Source: Pseudooceanicola aestuarii (GTDB lineage Bacteria > Pseudomonadota > Alphaproteobacteria > Rhodobacterales > Rhodobacteraceae). Taken from it: a stretch of DNA of 64,000 bases. A program made the translations under genes and the position numbers. Below are positions 57,436 through 64,000 of this stretch, in pieces. The notes under the pieces were generated by a model that saw only the letters and a program-made list of their open reading frames with translations, made no database searches and was not told the origin of the DNA. Each line of letters starts with the position of its first letter. Position 1 is the first letter of the stretch. Location of the stretch: contig NZ_JAAFZC010000001.1 of NCBI RefSeq assembly GCF_010614805.1, forward strand, positions 1,776,001 to 1,840,000, read 5' to 3'.

Positions 57436-58362
57436 TCAGAGCTTTTCGGTCAACTCGGGGACAGCTTCGAACAGGTCGGCGACCAGTCCATAGTCGGCGA
57501 CCTGGAAGATCGGGGCGTCCTCGTCCTTGTTGATCGCGACGATGACCTTGGAATCTTTCATCCCTGCAAGGTGTTGGATTGCGCCGGAAATCCCCACAGC
57601 GACGTAGAGTTCCGGCGCGACGACCTTGCCGGTCTGGCCGACCTGCCAATCGTTCGGGGCAAAGCCCGAATCAACAGCCGCCCGCGATGCGCCAACGGCC
57701 GCACCCAGCTTGTCCGCCAGCTTTTCGATGATTGCGAAATCGTCCTTGGAGCCGACGCCGCGTCCGCCCGAAACAACGACCCCGGCTGAGGTCAGTTCAG
57801 GGCGATCGCTGGCTGCGACCTTGTCTTCGACCCATTCGGAGAGCGCCGGATCTTCCGCCGCGCCGATCGTGTCGACCGAAGCAGATCCAGAGGTGCCGGC
57901 CGCGTCGAAGGTCGATGTCCGGAAAGTGATAACCTTCTTTTCATCTTTGGATTTTACAGTCTGAATCGCGTTGCCGGCGTAGATCGGACGCTCGAACGTG
58001 TCGGCGTCTACGACGCCGGTCACATCGGTCAGGATCATCACGTCCAGCAGGGCGGCGACCCGCGGCAGGATGTTCTTGGCATCCGTCGTCGCAGGGGCGA
58101 CGATGTGGGAATAATCCCCGGCGAGCGAGTTGATCAGCGCCGCAACGGGTTCGGCCAGACGATGGCCGTAAAGGTCGTGCTCTGCACACAGAACCTTGGT
58201 CACGCCGTCGATTTTCGCGGCCTCTGCCGCGGCGTCCGAACAGGTCGCCCCGGTACACAGAACCGTCACATCGCCCAGTTTCCCGGCAGCGGAAATCGCC
58301 TTGGCAGTGGCGTCCAGCGCCAGTTGCCCGTCATTCACTTCGGCAAGGAGAAGTACAGCCAT
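57436..58362 (-). CDS. etfA: Electron transfer flavoprotein, alpha subunit
   Basis: A 308-residue subunit binding FAD between its C-terminal domain and EtfB. It has [11 protein letters not shown] at the start, an [19 protein letters not shown] block, the FAD region [33 protein letters not shown] sequence and the C-terminal [16 protein letters not shown] with [15 protein letters not shown] NKDEDAPIF. It carries electrons from acyl-CoA and methylglycine-type dehydrogenases to ubiquinone. The ATG at 58362 overlaps the etfB stop (ATGA), so the two subunits are coupled. Confidence 0.96.
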   Translation of the reverse strand: MAVLLLAEVNDGQLALDATAKAISAAGKLGDVTVLCTGATCSDAAAEAAKIDGVTKVLCAEHDLYGHRLAEPVAALINSLAGDYSHIVAPATTDAKNILPRVAALLDVMILTDVTGVVDADTFERPIYAGNAIQTVKSKDEKKVITFRTSTFDAAGTSGSASVDTIGAAEDPALSEWVEDKVAASDRPELTSAGVVVSGGRGVGSKDDFAIIEKLADKLGAAVGASRAAVDSGFAPNDWQVGQTGKVVAPELYVAVGISGAIQHLAGMKDSKVIVAINKDEDAPIFQVADYGLVADLFEAVPELTEKL

Positions 58363-59120
58363 CACACGATCCCCTTTTCTTTCAGCTTCGCGACCAAGGT
58401 GTCCACGTCAGGCACCATCTCGCCGGCCTGGCGCTCCGCGGGCTCCGACGTTTTGACCACTTCGAGGCGGGGCGTGGTGTCCACGCCGAAATCTTCTGCG
58501 GTCTTTTGGTCCAACGGCTTTTTCTTCGCTTTCATGATATTGGGAAGCGATGCGTAGCGCGGCTCGTTCAGGCGTAGGTCAGCGGTGATGATGGCAGGCA
58601 TCTTAACCTTGATGGTCTGCAGGCCACCGTCGACTTCGCGGCTGACCACGGCGTGATCGCCCTCGATCTCCAGCGTGTTGGCAAAGGTCGCCTGGGACCA
58701 GCCGGTCAGCGCAGCGAGCATCTGGCCCGTGGCGTTCATGTCGTTGTCGATCGCCTGCTTGCCGGCGATGACCAGTCCAGGCTGTTCTTCATCGATGACG
58801 GCTTTCAGGATCTTGGCAACCGCGAGAGGTTCGATATCCTGGTGAACGTCGTCTGCGGCCACGACCAGGATCGCCCGGTCGGCGCCCATCGCCAAAGCCG
58901 TGCGCAGTGTTTCCTGCGCCTGCTTGACCCCGATGGAGACTGCGACCACCTCGTCGGCCTTTCCGGCCTCTTTCAGGCGGATAGCCTCTTCGACGGCGAT
59001 TTCGTCAAAGGGGTTCATGGACATTTTCACATTGGCGAGATCAACACCCGTGCCGTCCGATTTGACCCGGACCTTCACGTTGTAGTCGATCACGCGTTTG
59101 ACAGGCACTAGCACCTTCAT
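58362..59120 (-). CDS. etfB: Electron transfer flavoprotein, beta subunit
   Basis: A 252-residue subunit, the AMP-binding half of the ETF dimer. It shows [38 protein letters not shown], the [20 protein letters not shown] segment and the conserved [17 protein letters not shown] recognition loop for partner dehydrogenases. It is transcribed first in etfB-etfA. The methylglycine-type flavoprotein at 61.3-63.8 kb may be one of its electron donors. Confidence 0.96.
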   Translation of the reverse strand: MKVLVPVKRVIDYNVKVRVKSDGTGVDLANVKMSMNPFDEIAVEEAIRLKEAGKADEVVAVSIGVKQAQETLRTALAMGADRAILVVAADDVHQDIEPLAVAKILKAVIDEEQPGLVIAGKQAIDNDMNATGQMLAALTGWSQATFANTLEIEGDHAVVSREVDGGLQTIKVKMPAIITADLRLNEPRYASLPNIMKAKKKPLDQKTAEDFGVDTTPRLEVVKTSEPAERQAGEMVPDVDTLVAKLKEKGIV

Positions 59121-59357
59121 CTGGCGTGGTCTCCCTTTCCTCGGCGGGCGGATTCGCCCGACGTTTTTCGGCTCTCGTCGGTTAGATATAGGGTGCGTTC
59201 AGGGTGTGACAGGCCAAAAACGCCCATCTGGCGCGACCGGACGCCGCGTTTTTTCCGAAATGCGGAGTGATGTTCTGCTGTGCGGATTATGAAGGGATGC
59301 GTTTTGCCTTTGACTTCGACCCGTGGGACGCTGATCTGAATCTGGAGGGAGGTTCGA

Positions 59358-61145
59358 ATGGTAAAGGCAGGTTTGAGCGCGGCCTTCGCGCTGATTTTCG
59401 GGGCGCAGTTCGTCATGGCACAGCAGGTGGCAGATGGGCTTGCGCCGGAAATGTCGACGGATGTTGCCGTGATGACGGAAAATCCGGCGCTGCGTGCGGC
59501 GCAGGCGGCCAAGGCTGCCGGTCTGCCGGTGCGGGGGAGGGGCTGGATGATCGCGGTCGCCCATCCGCTGGCCGCCGAAGCAGGCGCCCAAGTGCTGGAA
59601 AATGGCGGCACGGCGGCGGATGCCATGGTGAGCGCGCAGGCGGTTCTGGGGCTGGTGGAGCCGCAAAGCTCAGGCTTGGGCGGCGGGGCATTCCTGGTCT
59701 GGTATGACGCCGCAAGCGGCACGGTCACCACCCTTGACGGGCGCGAAACGGCGCCCTCTGCGGCGACACCGCGGCTGTTTCAGGTCGAGGGCGCGCCGAT
59801 GAAGTTCTTCGACGCGGTGGTCGGCGGCCTGTCGGTTGGGGTGCCGGGCGTGCCTGGGCTGATGGCGGCGGCGCATGGCCGCTGGGGGCGGTCGGACTGG
59901 GCGGAGCTGTTTGCGCCGGCGATCAGGATTTCCGAAGACGGGTTTACGGTTTCGCAACGTCTTGGGGCGATGGTTGCGCGGGACTCGGAGCGACTCGCCA
60001 CCCATCCGGCGACTGCGGCCTATTTCCTGCCTGATGGCGCGGCGGTACGGGCGGGGGACTTATTGCGAAATCCGGCCTATGCGCGCAGCCTGCGCAGCCT
60101 GGCCGATGAGGGTGCTGACGCATTCTATCGTGGCGCGGTCGGGGCGGAAATCGTGGCCGCAGTGCGCAGCGCGGCGCGGCCGGGCTTGTTGCAGCCTGCT
60201 GACCTGGCGAACTACCGGGTGAAGGAGCGGACGGCGGTTTGCATGCCGTTCATCGGGTACGAGGTTTGCGGCATGGGGCCGCCCTCCTCTGGCGGTGTGA
60301 GCGTGGCGCAGATCCTGGGCCTGGTGTCCGGCCACGCTGAAGAGGGGAGGGTGCCGGATCGTGTGCTTGGGGATGCAACGCGTTTGGCTTTTGCGGATCG
60401 GGGACGGTACCTGGCGGATGAGGATTTCGTGCCGGTCCCGGTGGCAGGTTTGCTGGATCCCGCCTACCTGGCACGCCGTGCAGCTTTGCTGGAAGGGTCG
60501 CGTGCGTTGGAGGAGGTCAGCCCCGGGATGCCGGAGTTCGACCATGCCTGGCTTTGGGCCGATCATGAGGGCAGGGCGCTGCCCTCGACGACACATATCT
60601 CGATCGTGGACAGCTACGGGAATGCGCTGTCGATGACCTCCAGCGTGGAAAATGCCTTTGGCAGCCGGGTCATGGCCGGAGGCTTCTTGCTGAACAATCA
60701 ACTGACCGATTTCTCCTTTCGGTCGCACCAGAATGGCGTCCCCATCGCCAACCGGGTGGAACCGGGAAAACGGCCAAGATCGTCCATGGCGCCGACGATC
60801 GTCTTGAAAGATGGCGCGCCGGTGCTGGTGATCGGCTCTCCGGGCGGCAGCCGGATCATCGGCTATGTGGCGGAGGCAATCCTGGCGCACCTGGTCGACG
60901 GCATGGATGTTCAGCAGGCCGTGTCGGTTCCGCATCGGGTCAACCGGTTCGGCGTCTTCGACCTTGAGGCTGGCACGCCTGCGGCGGAGCAGGCGGCGAA
61001 CCTGGAGGCCCTGGGTTTCGAAACATCGGTCCGCGATCTGAACAGCGGGCTGCATGCCATTGCCATTGGTCCTGACGGTTTGACAGGAGGCGCCGATCCC
61101 CGGCGGGAGGGCATTGCGCTGGGGCAATCGCCGGGAGGGCAATAG
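59358..61145 (+). CDS. ggt: Gamma-glutamyltransferase
   Basis: A 595-residue exported Ntn-hydrolase that cleaves glutathione and other gamma-glutamyl compounds. Residues 1-21 look like a signal peptide. The large-subunit part has VGLVEPQSSGLGGGAFLVW-type content and GVPGVPGLMAAA. The autoprocessing site is at Thr411 in PSTTHISIVD (compare the TTHYS of E. coli). The small subunit has MTSSVENAFGS, RPRSSMAPT and GSPGGSRIIGYV. Length matches the family (about 580). GGAGG lies a short distance upstream of the start. Confidence 0.95.
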   Translation: MVKAGLSAAFALIFGAQFVMAQQVADGLAPEMSTDVAVMTENPALRAAQAAKAAGLPVRGRGWMIAVAHPLAAEAGAQVLENGGTAADAMVSAQAVLGLVEPQSSGLGGGAFLVWYDAASGTVTTLDGRETAPSAATPRLFQVEGAPMKFFDAVVGGLSVGVPGVPGLMAAAHGRWGRSDWAELFAPAIRISEDGFTVSQRLGAMVARDSERLATHPATAAYFLPDGAAVRAGDLLRNPAYARSLRSLADEGADAFYRGAVGAEIVAAVRSAARPGLLQPADLANYRVKERTAVCMPFIGYEVCGMGPPSSGGVSVAQILGLVSGHAEEGRVPDRVLGDATRLAFADRGRYLADEDFVPVPVAGLLDPAYLARRAALLEGSRALEEVSPGMPEFDHAWLWADHEGRALPSTTHISIVDSYGNALSMTSSVENAFGSRVMAGGFLLNNQLTDFSFRSHQNGVPIANRVEPGKRPRSSMAPTIVLKDGAPVLVIGSPGGSRIIGYVAEAILAHLVDGMDVQQAVSVPHRVNRFGVFDLEAGTPAAEQAANLEALGFETSVRDLNSGLHAIAIGPDGLTGGADPRREGIALGQSPGGQ

Positions 61146-61269
61146 GCAGTGCCGCGCTATAGTCGCTACAGGCAATAGATCGCGCCGGACTATCGGCGGG
61201 GCGGGCTTCGTCCCGGGCGCATCCTGCGCGGGAACAAGGCCGGCCCCAAAATCGCATGGGACCGGGCGT

Positions 61270-63777
61270 TCAGCCGTCGATGCGGATCCTGGTATTTGTA
61301 GGGTCGTAGGGGCTGTCCTCTGTCACCTCCGCCGGCCAGAGCTGGTCGAACATCCGCACCGTCAGCCGCGTGCCGGGCCGGGCCAACGCGGGGGGCAGGT
61401 AGCCCATGCCGATGCTCTTGCCGAAGGCCACGGAATAGCCGCCGGAGGTCAGGCGACCGACTTGGTCGCCCTGATGGTAGAGCGCTTCCCGACCCCATGG
61501 ATCGGCATCGGCAGGGCCGTCGATCAGGAGGGTGACGCATTGGGCGCGGATGCCCTTGGCCTCCATCGCGGACTTGCCATGAAAGTCCTTCGACAGGTCG
61601 ACAAAGCGCGGCAGATCGGCCTCCAACGGAGTGGCGTCGCGGCCCAGTTCGGTGCCGAAAGCGCGGTAGCTCTTCTCCTGCCGCAGCCAGTTCTGGGCGC
61701 GGGCGCCGACCAGCTTCAGACCCGCCGCCTGACCGGCTTCCTCCAGCAGGTCGAACAGGTAGTTCTGCATCTCGATCGGATGGTGCAACTCCCAGCCCAA
61801 TTCGCCGGTGTAGGCCACCCGGATGGCGTGGACGGGACACATGCCCAGTTCCACCTGGCGGGCGGAAAGCCAGGGGAAGCGTTTGTTCGACAGAGCCGTG
61901 GCCGGGTCGGCGTCGCGGATCACGGCGCCCAGAACGTCCCGTGTACGCGGGCCTGCGATGGCGAAGACGCCCCATTGGGTGGTCACGTCGTGGCAGGAGA
62001 TCCAACCGAATTCGGCGCGCTTGTCGGCGATGGCCTTGACCAGGAAGTCGTGGTCATAGGCCTGCCAACCGCCTGCGGAGACAAGATAATACCGGTCCTC
62101 GGACAGCCGCACGATGGTGAATTCCGTGCGGGTTGTTCCTGCGGCGGTCAGCGCGTAGGTCAGGTTGATGCGCCCGACCCTGGGCAAGCGGTTGCAGGTA
62201 AACCAGTCTAGAAAGGCGGTCGCGCCCGGCCCCTCGATCAGATGTTTGGCAAAGGCGGTGGCGTCGATCAGGCCGACGCCTTCGCGTATGGCGCGGGCCT
62301 CCTCCACGGCGTGGTCCCACCAGCCGCCACGGCGGAAGCTGCGGGTGCCTTCGTCGTATCCGGCGGATGCGTCGACGGGGCCGAAGTAATTCGGCCGCTC
62401 CCAGCCGTTGACCTGGCCGAACTGGGCGCCACGGGCCTTTTGCCGGTCATAGGCGGGGGAGGTGCGCAGCGGGCGTGCGGCGGGGCGTTCCTCGTCCGGG
62501 TGGTGCAGGATGTAGACGTGTTCATACGCCTCTTCGTTCTTGGTCACCGCGTAATCGGTGGTCATCCAGCTGCCGTAGCGTTTCGGGTCGAGCGAGGCCA
62601 TGTCGATCTCGGCTTCGCCCTCGACCATCATCTGGGCCAGGTAATGCCCCGCGCCGCCCGCCGCCGTGATGCCAAAGGAGAAGCCTTCGGCCAGCCACAT
62701 GTTGCGCAGCCCCGGCGCGGGGCCGATCAGGGGATTGCCATCGGGAGTGTAGCAGATCGGCCCGTTGAAATCGTCCTTCAGCCCCGTGGTTTCCGACGAG
62801 GGCAGGCGATGGATCATCGACATATACTCCGCCTCGATCCGGTCGAGATCGAGCGGGAAGAGATCGGCGCGGAAACTGTCGGGCACGCCATAGGCAAACC
62901 GCGCCGGGGCGTTGCGTTCATAGGGGCCCAGAATCCAGCCGCCGCGCTCTTCGCGGACGTACCATTTCGCATCCGCGTCGCGCAGCACGGGATGTTCGGC
63001 GCCGCCCTCGTCACGATACGCGACCAGCGCGGGGTCGGGTTCGGTGACGATGAACTGATGCTCTACCGGGACGGCGGGGATCTTGATCCCCAGCAGGCGG
63101 GCGGTGCGCTGGGCGTGGTTGCCCGTCGCCGTCACCACGTGTTCGGCGGTGATCACGGCCTGCTCCTCCGAGGGGACCAGGTTGCCGCCGCGTTCGACCA
63201 TCCGGGTGACGGTCACCCGCCATTCCGATCCGGTCCAGGCGTAACCGTCGACCTGCCAGCGGCGCTCGATGCTGACCCCGCGTTGGCGCGCGCCCTTGGC
63301 CATGGCCATGGTGACGTCGGCGGGGTTGATGTAGCCGTCGGTGGGGTGGAAGATCGCGCCTTCCAGGTCATCGGTCCGCACCAACGGCCAGCGCGCCGCG
63401 ATCTGGTCCGGGGTCATCCATTCGAAGGGCACTCCGCAGGTTTCCGCTGTGGCGGCATACAGCATGTATTCGTCCATCCGCGCGCGGCTTTGGGCCATGC
63501 GCAGGTTGCCGACCACGGAAAACCCCGCATTCAGGCCGGTTTCGGCCTCCAGCGATTTGTAGAATTCGACGGAATATTTATGGATATGGGTGGTCGCGAA
63601 GCTCATGTTGAACAGCGGCAACAGCCCCGCCGCGTGCCAGGTGGAACCGGAGGTCAGCTCGTCCCGCTCCAGCAGCATGACGTCCTGCCAGCCGGCGCGG
63701 GCCAGATGATAGGCGATGGAGGTGCCGACAGCGCCGCCGCCGACGACCAGAGCTTTGACATGGGGTTTCATCTGCAA
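61270..63777 (-). CDS. Dimethylglycine/sarcosine dehydrogenase-like FAD and GcvT-domain protein
   Basis: An 835-residue two-part enzyme. Residues 1-370 are a DAO-type FAD domain (ALVVGGGAVGTSIAYHLARAG, then STWHAAGLLP with His48 as the likely FAD-linked histidine). About 370-425 is a FAO_M linker, 430-710 a GcvT aminomethyl domain that binds tetrahydrofolate, and 725-825 the GcvT C-terminal barrel. Such enzymes demethylate N-methylglycines, giving formaldehyde or methylene-tetrahydrofolate, and reduce ETF. The substrate (dimethylglycine, sarcosine or a related amine) cannot be fixed from sequence. No partner gene is visible at the window edge. Confidence 0.88.
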   Translation of the reverse strand: MQMKPHVKALVVGGGAVGTSIAYHLARAGWQDVMLLERDELTSGSTWHAAGLLPLFNMSFATTHIHKYSVEFYKSLEAETGLNAGFSVVGNLRMAQSRARMDEYMLYAATAETCGVPFEWMTPDQIAARWPLVRTDDLEGAIFHPTDGYINPADVTMAMAKGARQRGVSIERRWQVDGYAWTGSEWRVTVTRMVERGGNLVPSEEQAVITAEHVVTATGNHAQRTARLLGIKIPAVPVEHQFIVTEPDPALVAYRDEGGAEHPVLRDADAKWYVREERGGWILGPYERNAPARFAYGVPDSFRADLFPLDLDRIEAEYMSMIHRLPSSETTGLKDDFNGPICYTPDGNPLIGPAPGLRNMWLAEGFSFGITAAGGAGHYLAQMMVEGEAEIDMASLDPKRYGSWMTTDYAVTKNEEAYEHVYILHHPDEERPAARPLRTSPAYDRQKARGAQFGQVNGWERPNYFGPVDASAGYDEGTRSFRRGGWWDHAVEEARAIREGVGLIDATAFAKHLIEGPGATAFLDWFTCNRLPRVGRINLTYALTAAGTTRTEFTIVRLSEDRYYLVSAGGWQAYDHDFLVKAIADKRAEFGWISCHDVTTQWGVFAIAGPRTRDVLGAVIRDADPATALSNKRFPWLSARQVELGMCPVHAIRVAYTGELGWELHHPIEMQNYLFDLLEEAGQAAGLKLVGARAQNWLRQEKSYRAFGTELGRDATPLEADLPRFVDLSKDFHGKSAMEAKGIRAQCVTLLIDGPADADPWGREALYHQGDQVGRLTSGGYSVAFGKSIGMGYLPPALARPGTRLTVRMFDQLWPAEVTEDSPYDPTNTRIRIDG

Positions 63778-64000
63778 CGGCTCCTTGCGCAGAGTGACGG
63801 GTCAGCCACAGCTTTAGCAGCACAGGAAATTCGCGCAGGGTCCAGCCGACACAATGCCGCCCGAAACCGACCTGCCGCCGGATTGCGCGGCGCGGGTGGG
63901 GCGGCGATGGGTCGCATCCTTGTGCCGGTGGGCGGCGAATCAGCGCGCCGCAGCGACGGCGGCCGGGCACCCGCACCGCCCCCGTGGGGAGGCAATTGGA

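Noticed and set aside
63778..64000. Possible gene at the right edge
   Set aside because: Short minus-strand frames there are rich in Pro and Arg, overlap one another and show no motif; the bases probably belong to the promoter region of the flavoprotein gene.

Overview
The window is high-GC DNA with dense, often overlapping genes. Its content points to an alphaproteobacterium of the Rhodobacterales (Rhodobacter/Paracoccus/Roseobacter group). The main evidence is the TCA-cycle block (mdh, sucC, sucD, sucA, sucB, lpd next to sdhCDAB) interleaved with ethylmalonyl-CoA pathway genes: ccr, ecm, mch and an mcl2-type malyl-CoA thioesterase. This is the arrangement known from Rhodobacter sphaeroides, which assimilates acetyl-CoA without the glyoxylate shunt. 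No rRNA, tRNA, CRISPR array, IS element or prophage was seen.

Region 1 (1-11.6 kb) is the distal end of an exopolysaccharide or capsule operon. Eight plus-strand genes overlap head to tail, seven of them joined by 4-14 base overlaps: two GT2 and four GT4 glycosyltransferases, a Wzy/WaaL-like membrane protein, and a Wzz-type co-polymerase fused to a tyrosine autokinase. One GT4 gene has lost one G in a G run and is frameshifted. Facing the operon is a beta-helix protein whose ends look like a phage tail spike, possibly a depolymerase for the same polymer.

Region 2 (11.7-26.9 kb) holds housekeeping genes: phaB and phaA (polyhydroxybutyrate), an EAL-domain protein, tag, a TlpA-like thioredoxin, argH, a small lipoprotein, lysA, a TIGR02302 membrane protein, a zinc-ribbon membrane protein, ftsE-ftsX-plsC, a PPOX flavoprotein and a lone YjhX-type gene.

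Region 3 (26.9-45.7 kb) is the central-carbon block. A minus-strand run goes from sucC to lpd and includes four small accessory genes. mdh lies upstream of it. The plus-strand run mcl2, nnrU-like, DUF1737, mch leads into sdhCDAB. The sucC and sdhC upstream regions share a distinctive control element: two GTGATCAC palindromes 20-21 bp apart, at nearly the same distance from the start codon. This is a candidate operator for a common TCA regulator.

Region 4 (45.7-64 kb) contains an ornithine/lysine decarboxylase with a structured leader (speF-like candidate), yghU, a DUF1989 protein, deoD, divergent ecm/ccr with three inverted repeats between them, a RecD-like helicase, 3-hydroxybutyryl-CoA dehydrogenase, a DUF6473 protein, etfB-etfA, gamma-glutamyltransferase and a dimethylglycine/sarcosine-dehydrogenase-like flavoprotein.

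Together, acetyl-CoA can pass through PhaA, PhaB, Ccr, Ecm, Mch and malyl-CoA enzymes into the TCA cycle, while SDH, ETF and Hbd feed the redox side. The most unusual items are the shared paired palindromes, the tail-spike-like beta-helix gene beside the polysaccharide operon, the frameshifted glycosyltransferase, and the speF-like leader.
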